This document shows positions 34,456 to 44,209 of a stretch of 64,000 nucleotides of DNA, one piece after another. The stretch is from Wolbachia endosymbiont of Folsomia candida (GTDB taxonomy: Bacteria; Pseudomonadota; Alphaproteobacteria; Rickettsiales; Anaplasmataceae). A program made the translations under genes and the position numbers. Position 1 is the first letter of the stretch; the number at the start of each line of letters is the position of its first letter. Under the pieces are notes generated by a model that searched no databases, was not told the origin of the DNA, and was given only the letters and a program-made list of their open reading frames with translations. The stretch is from NCBI RefSeq assembly GCF_001931755.2, contig NZ_CP015510.2:1116001-1180000 (forward strand). The letters run 5' to 3'.

Positions 34456-35658
34456 ATGAGCACAACATTTATTGCTGACAATAGAGGAAAAATAAAAGGA
34501 AAATTGAAAATTCCTGCCAATATCCCTGCTGGTACTAAATTAGTCCAGTTCTTCGGTGATAAAGGAAGCTATGGTGAAGCGACTTATACTGGTAAAAAAA
34601 CTATTACCATAGAAGAGAGAAGAAGAGTTATTGCCACAAAACGGGTTGATCCTTTAGCACAAACATTTACCTTAAATGAAAGTAGACATATAGGAGGAAT
34701 TGATCTATGGTTTACAAATAAAGGCTCAAAACGTGTTGCTGTACAGGTTCGTGAAACAGTTATGGGTGTTCCTTCACATACTGTTATTGCTGAGAGTTTT
34801 GTTGAGCCAGAGAGCATTAATATAAACGGTACAGCAACACGTGTTGTTTGGTCCCCTGTCTTTTGTGAAGCAGGGCAAGAATATGCTTTAGTTTTACTTA
34901 CCGATGATAGCGATACTGCAGTCAAAATAGCAGAGCTGGGAAAATATGATTCGGTAAATAGCAGATGGGTTACAAGTCAACCGTACCAAGTTGGAGTATT
35001 ACTTTCATCAAGCAATGCAAGCACATGGACTCCTCATCAAAATTTAGATTTAACCTTTCGGTTACTTGCCGCAAAGTTTACTGAAAATTCCACCACGATT
35101 AATCTTGGCAGTGTTAAAGCAAATAATACTTCGGACTTAATTGCTCTGGTAAACGTTGAAAAAGTAGCCTTTGACACTAATGCTGAGTTTATCTTAACAG
35201 AAAAGCAAGGAGAAGAGTACCACCTATCTGACAACCTTCCATTGGCACTACGTTCAAGAATAAGTGGCGAATTAACAGTGAAAGTAGCTTTCAAAGGGTC
35301 AGAAGAAAGAAGTCCTGTCCTTTATCCAGGATTGCAGTTAGTACTTGGGAATATTTCAGAGTCGGCAGATTACGTAACTAGAAGTATTTCAGCGGGATCA
35401 AACACTAAAATCACTATTACTTATGATTCTATTATTCCTGGTACTGCAGATGTTAAAGCGTATGTGCAAAAAAATGCTGAAAAGAAAGAATGGCAGTTAG
35501 TTAATTTAACAACAGGCAAACCTATAGGTGAAAATTGGGTGGAGAGAACTCATACATTGACGAACTTTAATGCCAATGAAACCAGAGTGAAACTTGTCCT
35601 AAGTGGTACTGTTCAATATCGCCCTAAAGTTAAAAATTTAAGAGTTATTATCACATAA
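34456..35658 (+). CDS. Tail fibre-like structural protein
   Basis: Protein of 400 residues, beta-rich, with IGGIDLWFTNKGSKRVAVQV and repeated beta segments over its second half. The sequence RVDPLAQTFTLNESRHIGGI resembles a segment found in several phage virion proteins that follow DUF4815. Probably part of the fibre or baseplate periphery. It ends one base before the next small gene. Confidence 0.65.
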   Translation: MSTTFIADNRGKIKGKLKIPANIPAGTKLVQFFGDKGSYGEATYTGKKTITIEERRRVIATKRVDPLAQTFTLNESRHIGGIDLWFTNKGSKRVAVQVRETVMGVPSHTVIAESFVEPESININGTATRVVWSPVFCEAGQEYALVLLTDDSDTAVKIAELGKYDSVNSRWVTSQPYQVGVLLSSSNASTWTPHQNLDLTFRLLAAKFTENSTTINLGSVKANNTSDLIALVNVEKVAFDTNAEFILTEKQGEEYHLSDNLPLALRSRISGELTVKVAFKGSEERSPVLYPGLQLVLGNISESADYVTRSISAGSNTKITITYDSIIPGTADVKAYVQKNAEKKEWQLVNLTTGKPIGENWVERTHTLTNFNANETRVKLVLSGTVQYRPKVKNLRVIIT

Positions 35659-35659
35659 A

Positions 35660-35863
35660 ATGCCAGAAGATAGAACAAAGCGAGGATATCTTTTACCACA
35701 CCCAGATAACATTGCTTCTAAGGACGTGGTTCGTATCCGCACAACTATTGAGAAAGTAGATGAGGATATAAGTGAAAGAAAAAATGAACACATTAACCTT
35801 AAAAATACATTTGAACGATTTAGTTTTGAGACTTTTTTAAATTTATGGAGTAATCAAAGATGA
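35660..35863 (+). CDS. Small tail-unit protein
   Basis: Protein of 67 residues (PEDRTKRGYLLPHPDNIASK, then a helical segment DVVRIRTTIEKVDEDISERK). It overlaps the next gene by four bases (ATGA). The PHPDN pattern is seen at the start of some phage fibre proteins, so it may be a detached N-terminal attachment part of the fibre encoded next. Confidence 0.6.
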   Translation: MPEDRTKRGYLLPHPDNIASKDVVRIRTTIEKVDEDISERKNEHINLKNTFERFSFETFLNLWSNQR

Positions 35864-37026
35864 CTATTGCTAAAGAAGTAGTATATGCGCTACATCAAAG
35901 GATCAAAGATTTATCAGTAGAGGCAACACCTGATAAGATAGCATATTTAGCTAAAGCACTTGAATCTATAGCAGGGCAAAGTACTGTGTTTGATATTGTA
36001 CAGATGACTGACGTAAAATTAAAAGAACTCTTGGATAGTGCAACAAGTTATTTAGCTAAGCTTGATACCAGTAAAACCAGTGCTTTAGGAGCTATTTCTG
36101 AGTCAGAGAAACAATCGTTAAAAAAGATAGATGAAAAAGGTGTGTCAAATTTATCATTACTTGATACGAGAAAAGATGCAAATATTGCTGCAATTAATAG
36201 TGCTAGTGATCTTGGTAATATAAAAAACACACTTAAAGCTATTAATGACCTTCCAAAAGGTTCTTCAATAATGAAGGAAATACAACCCCGAGCGGTTATC
36301 CAGTCCGGATCACTACCTTTTCTATTTGGAATATTGAGTAGACATAATGATTATAGTTGGGGTCATGGTCATTTCACAAGCGAGTTAGGACAATGGTACA
36401 ATGACATAGCGAAAACTAATAATATGTTTTGTTTGCTTACAGGTGCGCATACCTATGATACAAGTTATGTTGGATTCTATAAACCACCTTGTATATATAA
36501 CCTACAAGGTAGCAAAGGAACGTTTATTTATAGAGAGTCCTATTTACGTAGGGGTTATACTACAAATATGTATCAATATCCTTACGCACTACTGGGTGTA
36601 ATATTTGTAAAGAATACCACAAGTAGCGATATAACAAGAGCAATAAACTTTGTAGCTACATCATATTGGAGTTCAGGATATGAAGGAGCAGGACTATTTG
36701 TAGGTACACCTAATGAAAGCAATATTAATAAGTCAAAAATCTCATCAATTGCTTGGACAACTATACATGGCTATTCATCTTCTAATTCAAGTTATAGTAA
36801 ATCAGAAAATATAAAAATTCCAGCAGGAAAAACGGTAGCAGTATTACTCTATACATCACCATATTATAATGAAAACACCTACAGCTACTACGTTCAATTC
36901 ATGCAATGGGGAATATATAACTTTCGCAGCAATTTTTTAACAACAGGACTAGAAGTCGATATAGAAAGAACCTTGAGAGCTTCGCAGTGTCCAGGATTAC
37001 AATATACTTATCAAATTTGGCAGTAA
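35860..37026 (+). CDS. Probable tail fibre / receptor-binding protein
   Basis: Protein of 388 residues. The first 140 residues form long helices (coiled-coil-like, KLKELLDSATSYLAKLDTSK) and the rest is a Tyr/Ser/Asn-rich beta domain (SYWSSGYEGAGLFVG, SSSNSSYSKSENIKIPAGKT, YYNENTYSYYVQFMQWGIYN). This build, stalk plus aromatic-rich tip, is common in receptor-binding tail fibres. A fibre-chaperone-like gene follows at once, as expected. The exact receptor cannot be inferred. Confidence 0.7.
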   Translation: MTIAKEVVYALHQRIKDLSVEATPDKIAYLAKALESIAGQSTVFDIVQMTDVKLKELLDSATSYLAKLDTSKTSALGAISESEKQSLKKIDEKGVSNLSLLDTRKDANIAAINSASDLGNIKNTLKAINDLPKGSSIMKEIQPRAVIQSGSLPFLFGILSRHNDYSWGHGHFTSELGQWYNDIAKTNNMFCLLTGAHTYDTSYVGFYKPPCIYNLQGSKGTFIYRESYLRRGYTTNMYQYPYALLGVIFVKNTTSSDITRAINFVATSYWSSGYEGAGLFVGTPNESNINKSKISSIAWTTIHGYSSSNSSYSKSENIKIPAGKTVAVLLYTSPYYNENTYSYYVQFMQWGIYNFRSNFLTTGLEVDIERTLRASQCPGLQYTYQIWQ

Positions 37027-37041
37027 AAACTGGAGGACAAT

Positions 37042-37608
37042 ATGTATATGCGCTTTGAAAACGGTAAACAAGTAGAAATTACAACAATCCCACAGGGAGA
37101 AGGATGGTATGAGCTACCCAAGAATTTTGACTGGCAAAAACGTTATTGTTTAACAGAGGGAGGAGAAATTGTTGAGCGTAGTGTTGAAGATATTCAAAAA
37201 GATCTACTGGATAATGCAAAGCTGTGTGCACTTGATAGTATTCGTTTTTATTTTGATAATTATACTTACAAATACTCAGGATCTTCTCATCAGAAAGCTA
37301 AATCATATCAGATACAGACAAAAGCGGCAGAGAAGATTTTAGTAGCTGAAGAAGCAAAACAGCAATTGAATAGTAAAGACGTAGAAATTATCGATCCTTT
37401 AGCAAGAGTACGTGGCATAACAATCATTGAAATGGCAAAACTCATTCAAGGTAAAGCACAGAAAGCAGTAAAAGCAATAGCTAAATGTGAGGAGATAGAA
37501 GACCTTGCTAAGAAAAAAATTAAGGAAGTGAAAAGTGAGAAAGAACTACAAGAGTTTCTTAACGATTTAAAAGAGCATATGGAAGATTCATTAGCAAATT
37601 ATAAATAG
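37042..37608 (+). CDS. Probable tail fibre assembly chaperone
   Basis: Protein of 188 residues with an N-terminal small beta part (GKQVEITTIPQGEGWYELPK) like many fibre assembly chaperones, and a long helical C-terminus (IEMAKLIQGKAQKAVKAIAK). The middle (AKLCALDSIRFYFDNYTYKY) resembles the DUF4376-type segment. It follows the fibre gene by 15 bases with GGAGG before the ATG. Confidence 0.6.
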   Translation: MYMRFENGKQVEITTIPQGEGWYELPKNFDWQKRYCLTEGGEIVERSVEDIQKDLLDNAKLCALDSIRFYFDNYTYKYSGSSHQKAKSYQIQTKAAEKILVAEEAKQQLNSKDVEIIDPLARVRGITIIEMAKLIQGKAQKAVKAIAKCEEIEDLAKKKIKEVKSEKELQEFLNDLKEHMEDSLANYK

Positions 37609-37659
37609 CTAAACAACAAAACTACTTTTAACAAGAAATAAAAATTAATCTATAATGAT

Positions 37660-38841
37660 ATGACAGAAAAATTTCTCCACGGTGTGAATGTTATTGAAGT
37701 AACTTCAGGACCAAAAACAATTAGAACAAGTAAATCATCAGTAATTGGTGTTATTGGTACAGCACCAGATAGTGACGCAGAAAAATTTCCACTAAATAAA
37801 CCAGTTCTTATAGCGGGAAGCCTAAAGGAAGCAGCAAAACTTGGTAAAAAAGGAACTCTTCCATCTGCAATAAGCTCAATCTTCTCACAAATTGGTGCGA
37901 CAGTTGTAGTGATTCGTGCTCAAGAGAGTGAAAATGCTGACCAAACATTGAGAGAAGGTGAAACAGTTAAAAATATTATTGGTGGAGTTGATGAAGAAAC
38001 TGGCGATTATAAAGGGATTCAAGCATTCCTCAGCAGTGAGAGTATAATACATGTTGCCCCAAGAATACTTATTGCACCTCATTTTACGCATCAATTGGCT
38101 GAAGATGGCAAAAACCCAGTGGTTAGCGCTCTAATTCCTATAGCAGAGAAGCTGAGAAGCATAATAGTTGCCGATGGACCAAATACCAATGATGAAGAAG
38201 CAATCAAATGGAGAAAAAGTGCTGGCAGCAGCAGAGTATACATTGTTGATCCATGGGTGAAAGTGTTCGTTGATGGAAAGGAAGAGATATTGCCACCAAG
38301 TCCATTTGTTGCAGGGTTAATTGCTAAAACAGACAATGAACATGGTTTTTGGTGGTCACCGTCAAATCAAGAGATTAATGGTATTGTTGGAACTAGCCGT
38401 CCAGTTGATTTTACTTTAGGTGACTCAAACTGCAGAGCAAATCACTTAAATGAAAATGAAGTAGCAACAATTATTCATCAAAAGGGCTATCGTTTATGGG
38501 GAAATAGAACCTGCTCTAGTGATTCAAAATGGGCTTTTCTATCAGTCAGACGTACTGCTGATTTAATTAACGATAGCCTACTCAGAGCGCATCTATGGGC
38601 AGTTGATCGCAATATTACCAAGACCTACATGGACGACGTAATTGAAAGTGTAAATTCCTATCTGGCACACCTGCAAGCACAGGGAGCAATCTTGAGTGGT
38701 AAATGCTATGCAGCTCCAGAACTCAATACTCCAGCAAATATTGCAAGTGGAAAAGTGTTTTTTGATTTTGAATTTACCCCACCATATCCTGCTGAACAGA
38801 TTACCTTTAGATCTCATTTAACAAGTAATACAATACTTTAA
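37660..38841 (+). CDS. FI: Contractile tail sheath protein
   Basis: Protein of 393 residues homologous to P2 gpFI. Landmarks are GVNVIEVTSGPKTIRTSKSS, VIGVIGTAPDS, the RVYIVDPWVK and SPFVAGLIAKTDNEHGFWWS regions, and RLWGNRTCSSD with SVRRTADLINDSLL near the end. The sheath contracts to drive the tube into the host cell. A contractile tail is consistent with the PAAR/gpV spike on the other arm. It is complete. Confidence 0.95.
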   Translation: MTEKFLHGVNVIEVTSGPKTIRTSKSSVIGVIGTAPDSDAEKFPLNKPVLIAGSLKEAAKLGKKGTLPSAISSIFSQIGATVVVIRAQESENADQTLREGETVKNIIGGVDEETGDYKGIQAFLSSESIIHVAPRILIAPHFTHQLAEDGKNPVVSALIPIAEKLRSIIVADGPNTNDEEAIKWRKSAGSSRVYIVDPWVKVFVDGKEEILPPSPFVAGLIAKTDNEHGFWWSPSNQEINGIVGTSRPVDFTLGDSNCRANHLNENEVATIIHQKGYRLWGNRTCSSDSKWAFLSVRRTADLINDSLLRAHLWAVDRNITKTYMDDVIESVNSYLAHLQAQGAILSGKCYAAPELNTPANIASGKVFFDFEFTPPYPAEQITFRSHLTSNTIL

Positions 38842-38887
38842 AAGTGACTTTTAAATAAAATTCTTAATATTAAAATCGGAGAAAAAA

Positions 38888-39394
38888 ATGCTACCAAAAA
38901 TTTTAAAGAACTTTAATGTATTCGTCGATGGTCGAGGCTATGCGGGAAAAATTGATGAAATAACTCTACCAAAGCTTACCATAAAAACAGAAGAGTATCG
39001 TGCTGGTGGTATGGATATTCCAATAAATATTGATATGGGAATGGAGAAATTGGAAGCAGAGTTTACTTTTTCTGAATATGATACAGAGCTTTTTAGATTA
39101 TTTGGTCTTATAGATGGGAACTCAGTATCTCTCACACTTCGAGGTGGTCTTCAAGGCAGCGGTATCAATGATATCGAAGGAGTAATCATTAATCTCAGGG
39201 GAATATTCAAGGAATTTGACTTTGGTAGTTGGAAACCTGGCGAGAAAGCCACTCTTAAATGTAGTGTAGCTGCTCACTATTATAAACTCACCATTGGTGA
39301 CAAAGAGCTTATCGAAATTGATGCTGAAAATATGATTCGAAGAATTAACGGTGTTGATCAGATGGCTTTGTTACAGACGATTCTAGGAATATAA
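38888..39394 (+). CDS. FII: Tail tube protein
   Basis: Protein of 168 residues homologous to P2 gpFII, which forms the rigid inner tube. The N-terminus LKNFNVFVDGRGYAGKIDEI and GGMDIPINIDMGMEKLEAEF are typical. GGAG lies eight bases before the ATG. It follows the sheath, as in all P2-like phages. Confidence 0.94.
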   Translation: MLPKILKNFNVFVDGRGYAGKIDEITLPKLTIKTEEYRAGGMDIPINIDMGMEKLEAEFTFSEYDTELFRLFGLIDGNSVSLTLRGGLQGSGINDIEGVIINLRGIFKEFDFGSWKPGEKATLKCSVAAHYYKLTIGDKELIEIDAENMIRRINGVDQMALLQTILGI

Positions 39395-39431
39395 AACTAC
39401 ATTTAAAATATTAACAATTAAAGGAGAATTT

Positions 39432-39686
39432 ATGCAAACAATTACACTTACAGAACCAATTACAATTAATGGTATTGCTATTTCAGAATTATCTATGCGA
39501 AAACCAAAAGTCAGAGATTTGTTGGCTATTGACCGCATAGAAGGTGAAGCCTTAAAAGAAGTAGCTTTAATTGCCAATCTAGTATCTGTGCCAAAAGAAG
39601 CAATTGAAGAATTAGAGATAGCTGACTATGTAAAAGTACAAAAGGTGCTGAAAGATTTTTTGTCACCTTTAGAACAGAAAGCTTAA
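39432..39686 (+). CDS. E: Tail assembly chaperone E
   Basis: Protein of 84 residues corresponding to P2 gpE (tail assembly, Phage_TAC family): TINGIAISELSMRKPKVRDL and LISLVSVPKEAIEELEIADY-type pattern. It ends with a slippery T-run, see the separate entry. GGAG precedes the ATG. It lies between tube and tape measure, where the assembly chaperone pair is always found in long-tailed phages. Confidence 0.9.
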   Translation: MQTITLTEPITINGIAISELSMRKPKVRDLLAIDRIEGEALKEVALIANLVSVPKEAIEELEIADYVKVQKVLKDFLSPLEQKA

Positions 39687-39820
39687 GGCTAGATGTTTTT
39701 ATGCTTAGTTCTGCTTCAAACAGTGGAATTGAGCAAGTTATTAACATGGATATAGAAGAGTTTTCACTATGGCTAAAAATAAGTAAAGGAGTAAGAAAAA
39801 AATGTCAATGCTTTCTATAA
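39432..39820 (+). CDS. E': Frameshifted chaperone E+E' (minus-one fusion)
   Basis: If ribosomes slip back one base on the T-run at 39656-39662, the chaperone continues in the minus-one frame for another ~53 codons to a TAA at 39818-39820, giving about 129 residues. The added part reads VTFRTESLRLDVFMLSSASN and then GIEQVINMDIEEFSLWLKIS, a plausible helical E' domain. P2 and lambda make a short and a long chaperone from the same message in this way. The E' end overlaps the tape measure start by 19 bases. Confidence 0.8.
39656..39662 (+). promoter_or_regulatory. Programmed frameshift slippery site TTTTTTG
   Basis: The heptamer T TTT TTG lies in the correct register in gene E (codons TTT and TTG), eight codons before its stop. 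It is the same heptamer proposed for the P2 E/E' frameshift. The minus-one frame is open through it into E'. Confidence 0.8.
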
Positions 39821-42075
39821 AAATAGGTGCCGCATTAGACGGTAGCTTTAATAGTACAATGAAAGGTAGTGCAGCTAAGCTTGCTGGTCTTGGTGATAGT
39901 ATAAGGCAACTTGATTCATCAATGAAATCAGTATCTAAGTTCAAACAACTGAATCATGAAGCTCTTGAAACCATGAAGAATTGGAAAAATCTAGAGAAGA
40001 AAGTTAAAGACACAGCTGTAGCAATTGCCAAAGAGAAGAAAGAAAAAAAAGGGCCAAACAAAGCCTTAAAAGCTGAATTTGATGAACTTAAAGCTTCAGC
40101 AACAAAGGCAAAAGAAGCTTATGTAAAAAAGAGAGATGCACTGCGCACATTAAATGAAGAAGTAAGAAAAAGTGGAAAAGATATTAAATCTTTGGTAAAG
40201 GATCAAAATAAACTTGGTTCATCTATTGAAACTCTGAAAGGTAAATACAGCAAACTGGGATCTATAATAGGTCAACAGCAAAGTCTCTTAGCAAAAAAAA
40301 CACATTACAAATCACAAGTAATTGAGACTATAGGGTTGGCATTTACACTTGCAGCTCCAATTAAAATTGCAATTGATTTTGAATCTGTTATGGCCGATAT
40401 TAAGGCAGTGGTAAAATTTGCCGATAATGAAATTATGGAACTTGGGCAGGATTTAAAGAAATTATCCCGTGAAATACCGCTGTCAGCTGCAGAGTTGGCT
40501 AAAATTGCTACAAGTGGTGGAAGACTTCGTTTCTCAAAGGAAGGGATCACTCAATTTACAAAATCAGTAGCTAAGATGGCAGTAAATTTTGGTATGACAG
40601 CAGAAGAAATAGGAAGTGCTGTTAGCAAACTTTCCAATATTTATGGAATTGGAGCTGATAAGATGGAGGAACTGGGAGACACGCTAAATCACCTTGCAAG
40701 TAATACTACTGTTGATGCGAAGGATATGATGTTAGCAATGACTGTAGCTGGAGGTGCTGCAAAACAGTTTGGGTTAGATATTGACCAGACAGCTGGATTA
40801 GTAAATGCTTTCATTAGTTTGGGAAAACAACCAAAAAAAGCAGCAGGAGTAATAACTGATATGCTTGGCAAACTTCAAACTGTTAGAGAACAAGGAGATG
40901 ATTTTAGAGAAGCATTGGAAGAAATAGGGCTAGATGTGGAAGAATTTGAGGAAAATATCAAGAAGGATGCTCAAGGGACACTGCTAAATCTTTTTGAAAC
41001 TTTAGGAAAAGTAGATAAGCATCAGCGTTCTGATATTCTTTTAAGACTCTTTGGTTCTGGATCTCAAGATGATATAGCACTAATAGTTGAAAACATACAA
41101 GAATATAAAAAAGCGTTAGATTTATTAGCTGACAAAAAAGAACGTGAAAAATCGTTAGACAAAGAATATAAAGATCGTATAGAGACTTCAGCAAAAAAAT
41201 TACAACTACTTAAAAATTCAATAGCCGAAGTTGGTATGAACTTGGGTTCAGTCATGCTACCTGGTTTAAATTTGGTAAGTAGTGCTCTAAGATATGTAAC
41301 CACGCCTTTAGCTTGGTTTGCAGAAAAGTGTCCAATTATTACTGGTGGAATTATGGGTATCATTTCAGCTTGTATTCTCTTCAAGATTGTGGCGGTGAGT
41401 GGAGGTTATGCATTAGCTTTGTTTCAAGGAGCTGCTTTAACTTTAAAAGCTATTTTGTACGGACAGCTTGGACCAGCGCTAATGTGGCTATCAACAACAA
41501 TACTTCCTGCAGTAGTTACGGGCTTTAGAGTATTAACAGCGGCAATGATGAGTAATCCCGTAGGAGCTGTTGTTGCTGTACTATCAGTTGGTGCAGCACT
41601 TGTCATCGCTAACTGGCAAAAGGTGAAGGACTTTTTCTCGAATATTTGGGATTATATTAAATCAATTATTAAGCCTATAGGAGAGCTTTTCAAATGGATT
41701 GGTGGTATATATGGCAAAATCTTTGGGCTCAAGGAGCTTGAAAGCGAAAATACTCTGAAGATTGCTATGATACCTGAAGTTCCTGCTGAAAATAGTGTTT
41801 CACATGGTGCTCAAATTGGTAGTGGTAGCATAGGAATATTGGGAAAAAGTATCAGTGAAGAATTAGCAGAAAGTAAAGCAGAAATTCCAAGTGAACCAAG
41901 AAAGTATGTAGATGAAAGCAAAACAAATCAAATCCAGTACATTACTAACAATTATAATATCAGTATTAAAGCAGAGCCACATCAGGATATTCGTAGCCTT
42001 GCTGATGAAGTGATAAGAAGGATAAGAGAACAATCACGTGATGTTCTGTTTGATACCATTGAACCAATTTATTAA
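39802..42075 (+). CDS. T: Tail tape measure protein
   Basis: Protein of 757 residues that sets tail length. N-terminal helical/coiled-coil part (to about residue 180), then the PhageMin_Tail domain (FESVMADIKAVVKFADNEIM, EMQLGQDLKKLSREIPLSAA-type segment and GMTAEEIGSAVSKLSNIYGI). Hydrophobic segments follow around residues 500-610 (GGIMGIISACILFKIVAVSG, ILPAVVTGFRVLTAAMMSNP, GAVVAVLSVGAALVI) that may insert into the host membrane. The C-terminus carries a polar tail. Its stop overlaps the start of U by one base. Confidence 0.95.
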   Translation: MSMLSIKIGAALDGSFNSTMKGSAAKLAGLGDSIRQLDSSMKSVSKFKQLNHEALETMKNWKNLEKKVKDTAVAIAKEKKEKKGPNKALKAEFDELKASATKAKEAYVKKRDALRTLNEEVRKSGKDIKSLVKDQNKLGSSIETLKGKYSKLGSIIGQQQSLLAKKTHYKSQVIETIGLAFTLAAPIKIAIDFESVMADIKAVVKFADNEIMELGQDLKKLSREIPLSAAELAKIATSGGRLRFSKEGITQFTKSVAKMAVNFGMTAEEIGSAVSKLSNIYGIGADKMEELGDTLNHLASNTTVDAKDMMLAMTVAGGAAKQFGLDIDQTAGLVNAFISLGKQPKKAAGVITDMLGKLQTVREQGDDFREALEEIGLDVEEFEENIKKDAQGTLLNLFETLGKVDKHQRSDILLRLFGSGSQDDIALIVENIQEYKKALDLLADKKEREKSLDKEYKDRIETSAKKLQLLKNSIAEVGMNLGSVMLPGLNLVSSALRYVTTPLAWFAEKCPIITGGIMGIISACILFKIVAVSGGYALALFQGAALTLKAILYGQLGPALMWLSTTILPAVVTGFRVLTAAMMSNPVGAVVAVLSVGAALVIANWQKVKDFFSNIWDYIKSIIKPIGELFKWIGGIYGKIFGLKELESENTLKIAMIPEVPAENSVSHGAQIGSGSIGILGKSISEELAESKAEIPSEPRKYVDESKTNQIQYITNNYNISIKAEPHQDIRSLADEVIRRIREQSRDVLFDTIEPIY

Positions 42076-42431
42076 TGTTATCCTTCGGTTCATATAAATT
42101 TTCCCCAATAACTCTAAGGCATAGCAAAGAAAACCGTTGGAGCGTAGTCGAATGTATTGATGGAATGCCATTACTACAAAATATTGGACAAGGAGTAGAG
42201 AATATAGACTTGGAAGTGGTTATTTATCCTCATAATCTCAATAGTTTAGATCAATTAAAGAATATGAAAGAAGCAGCAAAAGATAAGATTCCTCATACTT
42301 TAGTTAATAGTGTAGGTAATGTTTTAGGAAGATTTGTAATTGTGCGATTAGAGGAAAAACAGACATCACTTCTTCCTTGTGGGCTACCAAAAAAAGTTGA
42401 ATTTAGTTTAAGTTTAAAAAAGTATTCATGA
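42075..42431 (+). CDS. U: Tail protein U
   Basis: Protein of 118 residues homologous to P2 gpU: MLSFGSYKFSPITLRHSKEN near the start and KKVEFSLSLKKYS at the end are family marks. In P2 it is essential for tail completion. It shares bases with both neighbours (TAATG at the start, ATGA at the end). Confidence 0.92.
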   Translation: MLSFGSYKFSPITLRHSKENRWSVVECIDGMPLLQNIGQGVENIDLEVVIYPHNLNSLDQLKNMKEAAKDKIPHTLVNSVGNVLGRFVIVRLEEKQTSLLPCGLPKKVEFSLSLKKYS

Positions 42432-42637
42432 CAACATATTACACTACAAAACAAAACGAGATGTTAGATTACATATGCTGGAGACATTATGGATTTACAA
42501 ATGGAGTAGTAGAACTAGTGCTTGAATTCAATCCAGGTTTAGCCGAGTATGGGAGCTTTTTGCCTGCAGGGCTGAAGATTAAATTGCCTGTAATTGAGGA
42601 GCCATTGGAAAAATCTATTTTAAAAATGTGGGAATAA
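42428..42637 (+). CDS. X: Tail protein X (LysM-like)
   Basis: Protein of 69 residues, P2 gpX type: MTTYYTTKQNEMLDYICWRH, then YGFTNGVVELVLEFNPGLAE and LPAGLKIKLP, a LysM-like fold that links the baseplate hub to peptidoglycan. It runs directly into gpD without a gap. Confidence 0.92.
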   Translation: MTTYYTTKQNEMLDYICWRHYGFTNGVVELVLEFNPGLAEYGSFLPAGLKIKLPVIEEPLEKSILKMWE

Positions 42638-43579
42638 ATGAAGCCAGAATTTAGCATTGAAGGCATAAGAGACAATGTAGTGTCGATAAGATTGACTGAC
42701 GGATCAGGAATAGTAGATGATGTAGCTGAAGTGTGTGTTAATTATATAAAAGAAGACATAGATGTTCCAAAAGAATTGAAAATTGCTCTAGGTTATAGAG
42801 AAACCGGAGTCTTTCCAATGGGTATATATACAGTAAGTGAAATTACAGTACAAAGTCCACCTAAAACTCTTTTAATCAAAGCTCATGGAACAAATTTAAA
42901 TACATCACTGAAGAAGAAAGTATTCAGAGAATGGCACCAAATTACTCTAGAAAACTTAGTGAAAGAAATAGCACAGAAACATGGGTATAAGTATAAAGTT
43001 GCTGAGGAATTTAAAAATGTAATGATACTGCATGCTAGCCAAACTGATGAGAGTGACATAAATTTATTAACTAGGATAGCAGAAGAACGTGAAGCAATAG
43101 CAAAACCAGCAGGAGGATTTATATTATTTATTCCAAAAGGTATGGCAAAATCGGCAACTGGAAAAGCTTTAGGAACAACGACTATTAGACCTCAAGACAC
43201 AATCAACTGGAAAGTGCATTTTACTATACGTGATAAGTATAATTCAGTGGTGGCAAAGTGGCATAGCTATGAAAAAGGAGAAGCCCTATCAGAAACAGCT
43301 GGTAGTGGTGAACCAATTTATGCTATACAAACGATTTATCCAAGTGCAGAGTTAGCACTGAGTGCAGCAAATGCCAAATTGAGACAATTAAAGCGTAAAA
43401 ATGAAAGTTTGAATATGACAATGCCAGGTAATCCTAGAATTTTTGCAGAAGCTAAGGTTAATCTTATAGGCTTTAATCAAGCAGTAGATGGTGAATGGGT
43501 AATTAATAGGGCAGAACATATATTAGATAGTAAAGGGTATCAAACTACAATTGAAGCAGCAATAAGTAAAGCTTATTAG
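42638..43579 (+). CDS. D: Tail/late control protein D
   Basis: Protein of 313 residues homologous to P2 gpD (baseplate hub, gp27-like): GIYTVSEITVQSPPKTLLIK, LVKEIAQKHGYKYKVAEEF and RIAEEREAIAKPAGGFILFI are typical. It is the last gene of the P2-like tail unit E-T-U-X-D. Downstream come ankyrin genes on the same strand. Confidence 0.93.
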   Translation: MKPEFSIEGIRDNVVSIRLTDGSGIVDDVAEVCVNYIKEDIDVPKELKIALGYRETGVFPMGIYTVSEITVQSPPKTLLIKAHGTNLNTSLKKKVFREWHQITLENLVKEIAQKHGYKYKVAEEFKNVMILHASQTDESDINLLTRIAEEREAIAKPAGGFILFIPKGMAKSATGKALGTTTIRPQDTINWKVHFTIRDKYNSVVAKWHSYEKGEALSETAGSGEPIYAIQTIYPSAELALSAANAKLRQLKRKNESLNMTMPGNPRIFAEAKVNLIGFNQAVDGEWVINRAEHILDSKGYQTTIEAAISKAY

Positions 43580-43630
43580 GGGAAACTTAATAAACAATTA
43601 CTATACGTAATCCAAAATATCATAAGTAGT

Positions 43631-44209
43631 ATGTCACAAAAGGATCCCTTTGATTATGCAGGCTGGGCAGAACTTGTGAAAGAAATATGCTTGTTAATTA
43701 CATTTGTTTTTATCGCAGGCGTCATTGTCACTTCTTTCATTGCAGAAGATTATAAAGAAGTTGGTCACGCTGATAACTACAAAGGAACGTTGAAAATTGC
43801 AGTTGAAAACTGTAACTTAAGGATAGTAACACTCCTAGTAAAAGACGTAGTAGATATTCATGACATTCGAAGTTTAGGAGTAACATCATTACAGTCTGCT
43901 GCAAGAGTAGGGTGCTTAGAAGTTGTTCAGCTTATGGCAGAAAAAGTCGATATTAATGCTGTATGCGATAGTGATAAAAGGACGGCCTTGCACTATGCTG
44001 CAGAACAAGGTAATTTAGAAGTTGTTAAATTTTTATTGATAAAGGGAGCAAACCCAAACATAAAAGAAAGAGACGGAAAAAAACCAAGAAATCTAGCTGT
44101 TATGACATCATTGCGTGACAGAAGTAGCGATAAACCTTATAAAGAAATTATAGACATGCTTTATGATGAAGAGAAACGCTACAGGCCAGAGGAGTACTAT
44201 TTAGAATAG
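43631..44209 (+). CDS. Ankyrin membrane protein, tandem copy 1
   Basis: Protein of 192 residues with an N-terminal membrane segment (EICLLITFVFIAGVIVTSFI, about 17-36) and three to four ankyrin repeats (SLQSAARVGCLEVVQLMAEK; TALHYAAEQGNLEVVKFLLI). The next gene is a close copy. A positively charged N-terminal side is not strong, so topology is uncertain. Confidence 0.85.
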   Translation: MSQKDPFDYAGWAELVKEICLLITFVFIAGVIVTSFIAEDYKEVGHADNYKGTLKIAVENCNLRIVTLLVKDVVDIHDIRSLGVTSLQSAARVGCLEVVQLMAEKVDINAVCDSDKRTALHYAAEQGNLEVVKFLLIKGANPNIKERDGKKPRNLAVMTSLRDRSSDKPYKEIIDMLYDEEKRYRPEEYYLE

